This document shows, piece by piece, positions 9,333-18,223 of a DNA stretch of 64,000 bases. The first letter of the stretch is position 1, and each line of letters begins with the position of its first letter. Under the pieces are notes generated by a model that saw only the letters and a list, made by a program, of their open reading frames with translations, had not been told where the DNA came from and did no database searches. Location of the stretch: contig NZ_JAUSSH010000020.1 in the NCBI RefSeq assembly GCF_030812255.1, forward strand, positions 1-64,000, in the 5' to 3' direction. The position numbers were made by a program, and so were the translations under genes. The stretch is from Paeniglutamicibacter psychrophenolicus (GTDB lineage Bacteria; Actinomycetota; Actinomycetes; Actinomycetales; Micrococcaceae).

Positions 9333-9595
9333 TTGGTGCTGGCATTCAGGAACAGGCAAGCCCGCTTGCCTGTTCCCGTGGTATGGATTCAGGATATGGC
9401 CGTAAATCGGATCGGGATAGCTTTTTGCAAGCAGCCGGAAAACGACCGGGCTTGCCGGCGTGCCCCACAGCGGCTCGCGCCACGCTCGGGCTCTTGCTGG
9501 AACCATGAATGCTTGCACCGGCGTCCGGTTCGCTTGCCCGTCCGATTCCACGGTGCATGGAACGCTTCCCGCCGGGACACGCAACCCTGGCGAAC
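9333..9595. other. intergenic, no gene seen
   Basis: This stretch lies between the divergent glycosyltransferase operon and the decayed GAF-ANTAR region. It presumably holds the glycosyltransferase promoter, but no clear -35/-10 pair was recognised. Confidence 0.4.
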
Positions 9596-10178
9596 CGAAC
9601 GGCCGTCGGCCGGATGCTGGGTTATGGCCGTGACGGCATGGACTCCGGGCGGCCGGCGCATCCAGGCCCAAGGGCGGAATGCTCCGCCGGCGCCGCCTGG
9701 GGCCCGCTCGTCCCCGGGTGGGATCCCCGGTGCAGCGAGCTCGCCGTCATGGCGCTGGACGAGCGGCAGTACGGCTTCGATGACGGGCCCTGCCTGACCG
9801 CGCTGTGCCGGCAGCGCGTGGTCTTCATTCCGGACCTTCACACATCGAGGCAATGGGGGCGCTGGGCCGGGGAAATCGCCTCCAGCGGCGTGCATTCCAT
9901 TCTGGCGGTCCCCGTGGAAGCCGGCAGCGGCACCCGGGCGGCACTCAACTGCTACGCCCGCGACCCATGGAACCATGGACGAGGAATTCGTCACGGCGGT
10001 GGAGGCCTTGACCGGACCGATCTCGCGCATCCTGCGCCAGGCCCTGGGTTTCCCCCTGCCGGCGCTTGCCGGTTCGGACCTGGGCATCGAACTGCCGGCG
10101 CGCGGACTGGTCGACGGCGCGGTCGCAGTGATCATGGTCCAAGACAAGTGCAGCCGTGCCGAGGCCTTCGCGCAATGA
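9596..10178 (+). pseudogene. GAF-ANTAR antitermination regulator, frameshifted and truncated
   Basis: The first frame encodes a GAF domain typical of actinobacterial GAF-ANTAR proteins: CSELAVMALDERQYGFDDGP, PCLTALC, GVHSILAVPVE and AALNCYARDPWNH. Near 9965 the reading frame breaks. The continuation lies in another frame (9975-10178): EEFVTAVEALTGPISRILRQ, then the ANTAR-like RGLVDGAVAVIMVQDKCS. It stops at AEAFAQ, so the last ANTAR helices are lost. ANTAR proteins bind paired hairpins in RNA and prevent termination. With a frameshift and a missing C-terminus this copy is probably inactive. Confidence 0.7.
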
Positions 10179-10181
10179 AGA

Positions 10182-10926
10182 GTGGCCGTGCCAGGCGGCC
10201 CGGACTTCGATCCAGGCGTTGCGAAGAGACTCCAAGACCTGGTCTTGGGGAGTGTGGACCTCGAGGACTTCCTCACCGAGCTTTCCCGATTCTCGGCGGC
10301 ACTGGCCGCGGGGGAGACCCTGCCGCAGCTGGCCTGCACCGTGACGCTGAAGCAGCGGCGCCGTGCCATGCTGCACGCCGGGGGCCTCAGCCGCCCGGAC
10401 CCTGGCCCAGTTGCAGTCCGGCCCGGGCGAAGGCCCCGTTTCGGCCGCACTTGAGGGCACCCGGGGAGTTCTGCTTAATAAGGCCGCGGAGGATTCCCGC
10501 TGTCCGGCATGCGCCGCCGCGCTGCTGGACGAGGGGGTGAGTAGAGTCCTGGCGGTTCCGCTCGTGCTGGAAGAGGGAGCCGTGGCGGTCCTTGGCCTCT
10601 ATTCCGCGGACCCGAAAGCATTCACCGGGATCGTGGTCCGAGGAGCCGAACGCAACGGGCACCATGCCCGGAAGGCGTTGCTGCTTGCCCGGCGGATCAC
10701 TTCCAAGGCTCAAGTCGCGCAAGACCTGGAAGCGGCCATGGAGTCGCGCACCGCCATCGACCCGGCGGTGGGCATCATCATGGGGCAGCAGCGCTGCTCG
10801 CAGGATGAGGCGTTCACGTTCCTCTCGCGGGCGGCATCCAACCGAAACCAGAAACCGCGGACCGTGGCCGCCGGGCTCGAGGAGAACCTGAACGGTACCG
10901 GAGCCAAGACCCACTTCGAGACGTAG
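10182..10926 (+). pseudogene. second GAF-ANTAR regulator, frameshifted
   Basis: The first part (10182 to about 10390) reads RLQDLVLGSVDLEDFLTELS, the usual GAF-ANTAR N-terminus. After RRRAMLHA the frame shifts, and the rest (10390-10926) gives the GAF core CPACAAALLDEGVSRVLAVP and a complete ANTAR domain: AIDPAVGIIMGQQRCSQDEA and helices to LEENL. Only one shift separates the two halves. The gene lies directly after another decayed GAF-ANTAR gene, so a tandem regulator pair has been lost. A sequencing error would be the alternative. Confidence 0.72.
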
Positions 10927-10940
10927 CCTGCGCCGGCGTC

Positions 10941-11162
10941 CTACCCGCCGGGAGTGTAGCCCTGCTGCAGGACGGAATACGGCACCGAAGGCGGCCGGGT
11001 GGTGCGCACGCCGTGGAATTCCTCGCAGCTGCCGCACCAGCATTCAACGTCCCATGCCGCGGGTGTTGAGCCTGTGGCCGGCACGGGGGTCACCCGTTCG
11101 TAGACCAGGTAGTCGCTGCTGTGGCACGTTTCGCAGATGACGGCCGGCGGGTTTTCCGGCAC
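10941..11162 (-). CDS. small zinc-ribbon-like protein (copy A)
   Basis: The 73-residue product has two Cys pairs: ICETCHSSDYLVYERV near the N-terminus and VECWCGSCEEFHGVRTT in the middle. This CxxC...CxCxxC layout suggests a structural zinc or iron site. I do not recognise a named family. A paralogue sits 400 bases upstream (11562-11870) and shares the pattern SDYLVYE/SDQYLVYE, PVP, WDVECWCG and RTT. The GTG at 11162 is the first start in the frame but lacks a ribosome site. The tandem paralogy strongly supports a real gene. Confidence 0.65.
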   Translation of the reverse strand: MPENPPAVICETCHSSDYLVYERVTPVPATGSTPAAWDVECWCGSCEEFHGVRTTRPPSVPYSVLQQGYTPGG

Positions 11163-11285
11163 GGCGGGTGCCGCAAGGATGTTTGCAGGATTTGCGGCGG
11201 CCTTGTGGCAAGCTTTTTGGGGAGGCGCAATGCGCGGAGGGGAAATCAGGGGTTCGATCCTTCGTGGAGCACGGAATCAGAACGT

Positions 11286-11321
11286 GTTTCCCGGAGGCTG
11301 GAGAAGTCACGTGCGGCCGGC
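11286..11321. repeat. conserved upstream element, copy A
   Basis: This segment resembles 11915-11949: both read GTTTCCCGG, then CTGG, GAA and CACGTGCGGCCGGC. Each copy lies upstream of one of the two zinc-ribbon paralogues, at about 125 bases here and 45 bases for copy B. In copy A the internal inverted repeat is imperfect. The element may be a shared operator, or may simply have been carried along when the locus duplicated. Confidence 0.55.
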
Positions 11322-11561
11322 CGAATGATTCACAGACCGTTGCACCGTTGATTATGGACATGACGTTGCGCCAGGCACAAGCGTCTTGGCACGTTGCTTC
11401 ACCTTTGGTTGCCGATGCCGGTGACGGCTCCGCGTCCGGTGCCGCCAGCGGCTGGCTGCCTTCGTCGGCAACGCGCCGGTCCGTGGCCGGAACCTGCGCA
11501 TCGTGTCCACAGGGTTTGCGCGGAGCTCGGGCGGAAAGGCCAGCTGGACCCGGAGGGGGCG

Positions 11562-11870
11562 TCAGGTGCCCATGGACCATGCCTCCGCACCGTCACCATG
11601 CAGCAAAATTCGGTGCGGCATCGCCGGTGGTGTGGTGGTGCGAAATCCCTGGTACTCCTCGCACTGGCCGCACCAGCATTCAACATCCCATTGCGGGGGG
11701 TTCGTGCCTTGCCGTGGCACCGGCTTCACCTCTTCATAGACCAGGTACTGGTCGCTATGGCATCGTCCGCAGATCGCCGGGGACTCCCGGTTTACCCTTG
11801 CCGCGACGGGGATGTCAGCGGTTGGTTCGCTGCGTCCCGTCGCCGGATCCATTTCATGTGGGGTTTTCAT
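11562..11870 (-). CDS. small zinc-ribbon-like protein (copy B)
   Basis: This 102-residue paralogue of the protein at 10941-11162 keeps both Cys clusters: AICGRCHSDQYLVYEEV and VECWCGQCEEYQGFRTTT. It has a longer, hydrophilic N-terminus of about 35 residues and a short C-terminal extension. The ATG at 11870 (MKTPHEMDP) is preferred over the much longer open frame, which runs into the conserved upstream element. The function is unknown; the Cys spacing fits a metal-binding fold. Two tandem copies with conserved upstream DNA suggest a duplicated regulated unit. Confidence 0.65.
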   Translation of the reverse strand: MKTPHEMDPATGRSEPTADIPVAARVNRESPAICGRCHSDQYLVYEEVKPVPRQGTNPPQWDVECWCGQCEEYQGFRTTTPPAMPHRILLHGDGAEAWSMGT

Positions 11871-11914
11871 GAGCCCGATCCTCGAAGTTCCGAAAATGTT
11901 GCAACGGAGAGAGC

Positions 11915-11949
11915 GTTTCCCGGGTCTGGGGAAACCACGTGCGGCCGGC
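11915..11949. promoter_or_regulatory. conserved upstream element, copy B, with palindrome
   Basis: Copy B of the element at 11286-11321. Its first 21 bases (11915-11935) form a perfect inverted repeat, GTTTCCC-N7-GGGAAAC. It lies about 45 bases upstream of the zinc-ribbon gene start, a plausible operator position. The bound factor is unknown. Confidence 0.5.
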
Positions 11950-12137
11950 GCAAACACCGCCGACCCATCGATAGCATGATTATGCACACCGCGCTTCCGG
12001 CTAGGCAAGGGTTTCAACACGCGCGGGCGCGGGGTCGTCGTGGAGGGGAACAAGGCAGAGCATTCTTCCCTGCGGCTGCGCCCGTTCGCGTCGGGAGCCC
12101 CGCAATTCCGCGACCGTTCGGGACGCCGGGCGGGGAG

Positions 12138-13128
12138 TCAGCGCGGTGCAGCGCTTTGCCCCCGCACCGGGAGGGTAGATACCGCACGGTCGGGCTGCCG
12201 CCGGGCATCGGCCGCCTTCCCGTGGTCGAACAGCTCAATCACCCGCGGGTCAACATAGGAATCCCGCGCCACCGCCGGGGTGTTGTGGAGCCAGTCGACA
12301 GCTTCCTGGACCGCGGGCGTCACGGCCGCAGGAGAACCTTGCCCCGAGCGGAAGGAACGGGCCAGGGACAGGGCTGCCACCACGGTGCCCTGCCAGGTGC
12401 GAAAGTCCTTCCCGTGAATCCGTGGCCCGCAATCCGGCCGGGGTAGGCATTGACCTCCGCGTCGGTGACGGGAAGCCAGTTCTTCCCCCCGTCCGCTGTC
12501 CGCCGGGTGGCAGATGGCTGGCCCCGACGCCCGGCGGCACGGCAGCGCGGCAAGGTAGCTGGCCAGCCGTTGGTCCCGGAACGACACGCCCCAGGTTCCC
12601 CCGGACTTGCCCGTGAACCTCAAGTACACCTTGTCGCCCGTGCATTTCACGTGGCGCTTGAGCAACGTGGTGGCGCCGAAGGATCCGTTCTCCCGGGCAT
12701 AGACCGCGCCGCCCACGCGCAAGCCGGCCGGTCCATCAATCGCACCGCCGCCGCCAACGCCCGCAACCGGGGATCGGAGGTTGACTGCAGGTCCAGGGAC
12801 ACGCGACGGCGGATCGCCGGCAGGCGGCGGGCGAAGGCCGGCGACCGGAGAAACATCGCCTCCCCGCGGGCCTCGTGCCAGCGCGGATGGTGGATGTACT
12901 GAGTACGGCCGGCGGCCTCCACCCCGGTGGCCAGGATGTGGGCCTCCGGGGAAGCCGAGATCCAGAGGTCGGTCCAGACCGGGGGGATGGCCAGTTTCCG
13001 GATGCATTCGAGCGTCCGCGGCGAACCGAGGCGCCGCCCGCCGGCCCCGTGGTGCTGAAACCGCCTCCTGCGGCCCTGCGACGAAAGCCGCCGCTGCCCG
13101 GCTCGACGTGTTTGAGGCCATCGTGCAT
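12138..13128 (-). pseudogene. decayed second DNA topoisomerase IB
   Basis: All main topoisomerase IB blocks are present but spread over three frames. The N-terminus HVEPGSGGFRRRAAGGGF starts at ATG 13128. CIRKLAIPPVWTDLWIS and YIHHPRW follow in a second frame, GLRVGGAVYARENGSFG and TLLKRH in a third, VTDAEVNAY in the second again, and KDFRTWQGT plus SYVDPRVIELF in the third. Four shifts are needed, near 13045, 12740, 12525 and 12410. The catalytic residues themselves are unchanged, so decay may be recent. It is a paralogue of the intact gene at 2591-3583 and follows a damaged ku copy in the same order. Confidence 0.85.
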
Positions 13129-14084
13129 CCAGGCACCCTTTCCGGACCTTGGGCCCGTTGCCTTCTGCGTGGTGCCGGGTTTCTTGCTCTTGGCGGCCGT
13201 CTTCCTGGTGCTGCTTGCGGATTCCTTTTTCGTGGCCTTTTTCTTGGCGGTGGCCGCACCTTGGCTCCCCGTGCCGGTTGCCTTCGCGGACCCCGGCTTG
13301 CGGGCGATGCTTCGCTTGAGCGCTTCCATCAGTCGACCACCTCCCCGGCGCCTGCCGTTGCCGCCCCGGTGCCCGCCGCCGAGAAGGTTTCCCCGGTGTC
13401 CAGCGCGTCGCCCTCGGCGAGCTTCTTCTCGATCAGCGCGCGCAGCTGGACCTGGTAGGCGTCCTCGAAATCACCGGACATGAAATCGGCGCTGTACTGC
13501 TTGACGAGAGTCGCGGATATCTTTAGCTCCTGCGCCGAGACCTTGCTGTCCGCCAGGGCCTTGGGAACCTCGACCTCGCGCAGCTCGTCGGCCCACAGCA
13601 GCCCCTGTAGCACCAGCATGCCTCCGCGCACCCGCAGGGCATCCAGCCGGGTCTTTTGCCGCAGCGCGAATTTAGCCACCGCGGCCAACTCGGTTTCCTC
13701 CAGCGTCCGCTGCAGCAGAACATAGGACTGGGCGGAACGTGAATCGGGCGTGAGGTGGTAGCTGTGCTCGAGCATCAAGGGGTCGATCTGGTCGCTGGGC
13801 ACAAACTGGACGATCTCGATCTCGCGGCTACTCTCCGCGGGCAGCGCCCGCATCTCCGCGTCGGTCAGCACCACGGTCCGGTCGCCGTCGTCGTAGGCCT
13901 TGGCAATGCGTTCGTAAGGGACCTTCTTGCCGCACACCTCGCAGCGACGCTGGTAGCGGATCCGCCTGTCGTCTGCGGCGTGCACCTGGTGCAGCTCCAC
14001 GTCGCGGTCGGTCGTCGCGCCATGGGCCTTGACCGGCACATTGACCAGCCCGAATGCGATCGATCCGCTCCAAATGGCTCTCAT
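13129..14084 (-). pseudogene. second ku, frameshifted before its tail
   Basis: The first 251 residues are a good Ku (MRAIWSGSIAFGLVNVPVK to GAGEVVD), clearly paralogous to the intact ku at 3584-4561. At about 13331 one base is missing compared with that copy, turning VVD-LMEALKRS into VVD-stop. The Lys/Ala-rich tail (MEALKRSIARKPG onward) continues in the next frame. The old ku stop codon TAG has become TGG, so the tail now reads straight into the topoisomerase IB remnant. The core alone could still be translated, as short Ku proteins without a tail exist, so loss of function is likely but not certain. Confidence 0.8.
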
Positions 14085-14617
14085 TCCGCCGGCGAAGCAC
14101 CAGCCGAAGACCCTGGCCCTTACCTGTACGGTGCCGGATGCCTCCCGCGACGGCGAGCCGGAAGGGCATCACCGCCTGGCCGGACCCGAACGCATGGGTG
14201 TCCGCCAGCCTCCCACGCTCCGATCAACTTCCCCTCCTTCGGCATACCCCACACTCGGTTCCGCAGACTTGGTGACCGGGTCGGCAAGGTCTTCCGATGC
14301 CTGAAGAACCGGAATTTCCAAAAAAAGAAGCCGGCGGCCACGAATTTGCGCCTCTGCCATGATCCTGCTGCCCGGGCTGCGCACGCCGGCACGTGGACTG
14401 TGGTCCAAAGCAGGTTTTCCGCTAGCGGGTTCGCCGGAGACAAGGGACACTGCTGGGTAGCAACCCCGCGGCCGGACCCACCCCGAACAGCGCCCGGCAC
14501 CCAAACGAACATTTCGGGTGGAAATGCAAAAGGCTTGCGGCTTGCACACCGCGTCGTTAAGTTTGGTCATGTCATCCCGCTGGGACAGGGGGCCGAAGCG
14601 TGACAAGGAGAGAAACC
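14085..14617. other. intergenic, no gene seen
   Basis: About 530 bases lie between the ku remnant and the acidic protein gene. No domain-bearing frame was found. It must contain the promoter of the 14618 gene, but no confident -35/-10 pair was seen. Confidence 0.4.
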
Positions 14618-15055
14618 ATGGCAAACGAAAACAACTTCGGAGCTGACGAAAACAGCGGTGGGCCCGGCGAGAAAGCCAAGAACCCCGCGGGCGGGGCCTC
14701 GGATGCCGACCAGTTCGGTTCCGAAGGCGAGGCGGCGGCCGGCGTCGTGAGCACCGGCGGCTACGGGGGCAGCAGGGCCTCGGGCGGATCGCAGGACACC
14801 CAGTACGACCCCGAGAGGGAATCGGGCATGGAGGTCGAATCGGAAGCGGAGGGCGGCCAGGATCCCGAAGGCTCCGAATCCGGGCGGTTGGGTGCCGCGG
14901 ACCAGAGCGCGTTCGGCGGCGACACGGGCATTGGCGGCTTCGACAATGGCCAGGCAGAAGAATCGTCGGAATCGCGTGGTGACACGGATTCCGGTGAGAC
15001 CGGCGAGCCGGGCGACGACGGCATCGCGGGCGACGCCGATCGCGAAGAGGGCTGA
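14618..15055 (+). CDS. acidic, probably disordered protein
   Basis: The 145-residue product is extremely rich in Gly, Ser, Glu and Asp, with no hydrophobic core and almost no aromatic residues (for example GQDPEGSESG and GDTDSGETGEPGDDG). It is probably intrinsically disordered. No family is recognised. The ATG at 14618 follows AAGGAGAG by five bases, a strong ribosome site that makes translation credible. Similar short hydrophilic proteins occur at 21008, 22879 and 24208 in the same stress-related region, so a role in desiccation or osmotic protection is conceivable but unproven. Confidence 0.75.
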   Translation: MANENNFGADENSGGPGEKAKNPAGGASDADQFGSEGEAAAGVVSTGGYGGSRASGGSQDTQYDPERESGMEVESEAEGGQDPEGSESGRLGAADQSAFGGDTGIGGFDNGQAEESSESRGDTDSGETGEPGDDGIAGDADREEG

Positions 15056-15502
15056 ATCGGGCCCTCGGCTCCCGCGCCAGGGCGGAGGCAGCGCACCCGC
15101 GGCATGACGGGCCGCGGGCAGGCCGCTGAACCTGCGGGAGCCTGCCGGTCGTCCATGCCGGGAACCAGGCGCTGCCGCCCACCGTCTCGTGGCGTCCCGC
15201 CACACGCAAGACCGCACCCATTGCTGCCTGCTGCGGCGCCACTGGTCTCTTGATGGACGGCGAAGCACCCATCGTGTCCCTGTGGGGCAACCATTGATGG
15301 GCCAGGCGACCAAGGTGTTCCCCCGTGGGCGGGAACCTGCCTGGGGCGGTACCGCCCGGATCGCCGGCGGCCAGGACCTGCAAAGCCACCGGCCCGGGCC
15401 ATGGACGGGTGCAAATCCGGGAGTGCCGGTCGCAAAACCATGTACCGACGCCGAAGCCCGGTGCTAGCCTGAGCGCAACGACGAAGGGCAGTCTGATTCC
15501 CC
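15056..15502. other. intergenic, no gene seen
   Basis: These roughly 450 bases precede the P450 operon. A TAGCCT at 15464-15469 could be a -10 element about 30 bases before the ATG, but no matching -35 is clear. Confidence 0.35.
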
Positions 15503-16750
15503 ATGCAGTGGCGTACTCCGGACAGCACCGTGGCACTGCTGCGCGAAGGGTATGCCTTCATCGCGGCCCGGTGCGAGAAAATGGACACCGACGTGTTCAC
15601 CACCCGCATTGCGCTGCGCAGGGTCACCTGCATGCGCGGGGCGGAAGCCGCACGACTTTTCTACGAGGGGGAGCGCTTCAGCCGGGCCAACGCCATGCCG
15701 GCCTCCGTGCAGCACCTGTTGCAGGACGCCGGGAGCGTGCAGACCCTTGAAGGCGCGGCACACCGCCAACGCAAGGAAATGTTTCTGGACCTGCTCGGCC
15801 CCTCGGACCTGGCACGGTTGCGCAGCATCTTCAGGCGGTGCTGGATGGAAGAACTGGCCCAAAGCGGCCAGGAAATGGTGCTGCAGGATGCTGCCGCGCG
15901 CATCCTGACCCGCACCGCCTGCCAATGGGCCGGCTTGGAGCTGGGATCCGCAGCGTTGCGGCGACGAACCCGCGAGCTTACAGCCATGATCAACCGCGCC
16001 GGGTCCTTCGGGCCGGCCAACTGGAACGCCCGGAGGTTGCGCCGGAACAGCGAGCGCTGGGCAGCAGCGGAGATCCAGGCGGCGCGGAGCGCCGAAGGCG
16101 GGTCCGGGGACGTCGTGCAGCGACTGGCACGGCACCTCGATACGGCAGGAAGACCCTTGGAAACGCAAGTGGCAGCCGTGGAATTGCTCAACCTCCTGCG
16201 CCCCGTGGTCGCGATCGGCCGGTACCTCGTGTTCTCCGCGGTGGCGCTCGAGGAAAATCCGTCCTGGCGTCGGCGCATCGCCTCCGGCCAGGACGGCACC
16301 GTTGAGGCCTTTGCCCAGGAGGTGCGCCGCCGCTACCCCTTTTTCCCGTTTGTCGGAGGCACGGTGGAACGGGCCTTCACCTTCGCAGACCACCAATTCA
16401 CCCCCGGAGAGTGGGTGCTCCTTGACCTCTACGGGACCAACCACGACCGGCGCCTGTGGCCCGACCCGGCCGCATTCGACCCCGGGCGGTTCATGGGTCG
16501 GCAGCCGGGTCCCAACGAGTTGGTTCCCCAGGGCGCGGGCAACGTTGCCGAAGGACACCGTTGCCCGGGGGAGGAAGCGACATTGGGGATCTTGGCCGAG
16601 GCAATCGGCCTGTTGGCCGCACAGGATTCCTGGAAGGTGCCGGTCCAGGACCTGAGCATTTCCCTGCACAAGGCGCCCGCGGACCCGCACAGCGGATTCA
16701 TCATGTTCAGGGAACCGCCATCCACCCATGCCAAAGGAGCACCGCAATGA
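15503..16750 (+). CDS. CYP152-type fatty acid peroxygenase (cytochrome P450)
   Basis: This 415-residue haem protein belongs to the CYP152 peroxygenases (P450-BSbeta, P450-SPalpha, OleT), which use hydrogen peroxide to hydroxylate or decarboxylate fatty acids. The hallmark is LLRPVVAIGRY, whose Arg233-Pro234 binds the substrate carboxylate in place of the usual acid-alcohol pair. The haem ligand is Cys354 in GHRCPGE. Gln80 (GSVQTLEG) occupies the position that is Gln in hydroxylases and His in the decarboxylase OleT, so hydroxylation is expected. Its stop overlaps the start of the Rieske gene (ATGA), a surprising partner for an enzyme family that needs no electron donor. Confidence 0.9.
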   Translation: MQWRTPDSTVALLREGYAFIAARCEKMDTDVFTTRIALRRVTCMRGAEAARLFYEGERFSRANAMPASVQHLLQDAGSVQTLEGAAHRQRKEMFLDLLGPSDLARLRSIFRRCWMEELAQSGQEMVLQDAAARILTRTACQWAGLELGSAALRRRTRELTAMINRAGSFGPANWNARRLRRNSERWAAAEIQAARSAEGGSGDVVQRLARHLDTAGRPLETQVAAVELLNLLRPVVAIGRYLVFSAVALEENPSWRRRIASGQDGTVEAFAQEVRRRYPFFPFVGGTVERAFTFADHQFTPGEWVLLDLYGTNHDRRLWPDPAAFDPGRFMGRQPGPNELVPQGAGNVAEGHRCPGEEATLGILAEAIGLLAAQDSWKVPVQDLSISLHKAPADPHSGFIMFREPPSTHAKGAPQ

Positions 16751-17619
16751 AAACCCTCAAGCCATTCAAGGCCGTGGAACTGCTGGAACGGCTGGAATCC
16801 CTGGATGCGATGGTCGCCCCGGTGCAGCGCGTGGTGCGCCGTGTGCTGGGGACTTCCGACGCCGCAGACCTGCTCCACGGTGTTCCGCTCGGCCACCCGG
16901 CCCACCCCTTTCTCGTCCAGTTGCCCACCGGTGCCTTGGGCGCGGCGGTACTGCTCGATGCGGTGCCCGGAGCCGAACGGGCGGCACGGACGTTGCTCGC
17001 CGCGGGCCTGCTCGCAATGCCGCCTGCCATCGCCACGGGGCTGGCGGACTGGGCCGAGGGACACCCGCAGCACTTGCGTGTGGGGCTGGTCCATGCGGGG
17101 GGCAACGTCGTGGCGGCCGGATGCTTCGCCTATTCGCTGACGGCACGGATCAGCGGTCGCAGCGGGGGCAGGGTCTCTGCCCTGGCCGGACTCGCGGTGC
17201 TGGGCGCTGCCGGTTTCCTGGGCGGGCATCTGTCGTTCAGGCTCGCGTCCGGCGCCAACCACGTTGAGGCCGTGCCACACCTGGTCCCAGCCGGATGGTC
17301 CCATCTTGGGCTGCTGCAGGAGATCCCCGAGCGGCAGTTGCACCGGCGGATGCTGGGACGGGTGCCGTTGCTGCTCTGGCGCGAGGGCGACGAAATCTCG
17401 GCGATCTCCAACGAGTGCCCGCACCTGTCGGGCCCGCTGCACGAGGGCACGGTGACAGGGACGGAAGCCGATACCTGCGTGAGGTGCCCGTGGCACGGAA
17501 GCGAATTTTCGCTGTCCACCGGGCAGGTCGTCCGCGGCCCCGCCACGGCGCCCGCCGCGTCCTTCGCGGTCTGGGTCAAGGATGAGCGCGTGCAGGTGTA
17601 TTTGCCAGGTGCGGGCTAG
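16747..17619 (+). CDS. membrane protein with DUF2231 and Rieske [2Fe-2S] domains
   Basis: This 290-residue protein has four hydrophobic segments between about 55 and 165 (a DUF2231-type membrane domain starting GHPAHPFLVQLP). A C-terminal Rieske domain (about 185-290) follows. Its cluster ligands are Cys224/His226 (CPHLSG) and Cys247/His250 (CPWHG). It probably carries electrons at the membrane. The ATG overlaps the TGA of the P450 gene, so the two are made together. Whether it serves the P450, detoxifies peroxide or acts independently cannot be read from sequence. Confidence 0.88.
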   Translation: MKTLKPFKAVELLERLESLDAMVAPVQRVVRRVLGTSDAADLLHGVPLGHPAHPFLVQLPTGALGAAVLLDAVPGAERAARTLLAAGLLAMPPAIATGLADWAEGHPQHLRVGLVHAGGNVVAAGCFAYSLTARISGRSGGRVSALAGLAVLGAAGFLGGHLSFRLASGANHVEAVPHLVPAGWSHLGLLQEIPERQLHRRMLGRVPLLLWREGDEISAISNECPHLSGPLHEGTVTGTEADTCVRCPWHGSEFSLSTGQVVRGPATAPAASFAVWVKDERVQVYLPGAG

Positions 17620-18137
17620 GACCTGTCCGGCAGCCGCATGGGCACAGGTACGCGCCGGGGCCCACAGGCCGGAAGCTTCCCGCAGGAACCAGGGCACCAA
17701 CGTCGTCGCACGGCGCGGCAGGGGCAGACGGTGGCGGTGGGCCTGGCCAGGGCCGGCGGCGTGGCGATCCCAAGTGTTTGACGGCACGGTCCCTCCCCGA
17801 AAACGGCAGCCCCGCCCCAAGCACGAAGAAGCTTGCACTGACCTGTGTGGGGAGGCCCTCGCCGGCAGAAAACGACATGCATCGCCAAAACCGCAGTCGG
17901 TGCGGACCGTTCCCGGGCGGCCAGTGCGGCGGTGAGCCGGGCGGCAGCGCGGACTGGCTGTCCCGGAACCCGGCACCCGCGGTTCGCGGACCCAGGGCAT
18001 CGACCCCGACGACCACTCCGCAGGGGCCCTGACCGATCCCTCCAGGGCCGTGCGCAGCTCCAGGCGGGGGCACGGCCAGGCAGCTCTCCGCGAACCAACG
18101 GCCGTGAAAACGACGGATGAGACCGCAGGTCAAACCA
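17620..18137. other. intergenic, no gene seen
   Basis: About 520 bases between the Rieske gene and the dps promoter contain no frame with recognisable protein features and no clear terminator. Confidence 0.4.
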
Positions 18138-18166
18138 TGGACAGTGGCACCGGGAGCCGCTAGCGT
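18138..18166 (+). promoter_or_regulatory. dps promoter
   Basis: TGGACA (18138-18143) and TAGCGT (18161-18166) are 17 bases apart. The same -10 hexamer recurs before four other genes in this window with TTG-like -35 boxes, which supports it as a housekeeping-type promoter. Transcription would begin near 18173, just before the leader hairpin. Confidence 0.6.
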
Positions 18167-18175
18167 GAATTGAAC

Positions 18176-18207
18176 GGTTTCGGGCCGCCGGCGGCCCGAG
18201 CGAAACC
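18176..18207 (+). other. hairpin in the dps leader
   Basis: GGTTTC pairs with GAAACC, and inside lies the self-complementary GGGCCGCCGGCGGCCC. The structure starts at or just after the predicted transcription start and ends 16 bases before the dps ATG, so it would sit at the mRNA 5' end. It could stabilise the mRNA or act as an operator. Confidence 0.6.
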
Positions 18208-18223
18208 ATCGAAGGGGTTCACC

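Noticed and set aside
13329-14084. Programmed frameshifting to join Ku core and tail
   Set aside because: No slippery sequence is present, and four more shifts in the adjacent topoisomerase point to decay.
15400-15480. Riboswitch-like GC-rich sequence before the P450 gene
   Set aside because: No conserved riboswitch core could be matched.
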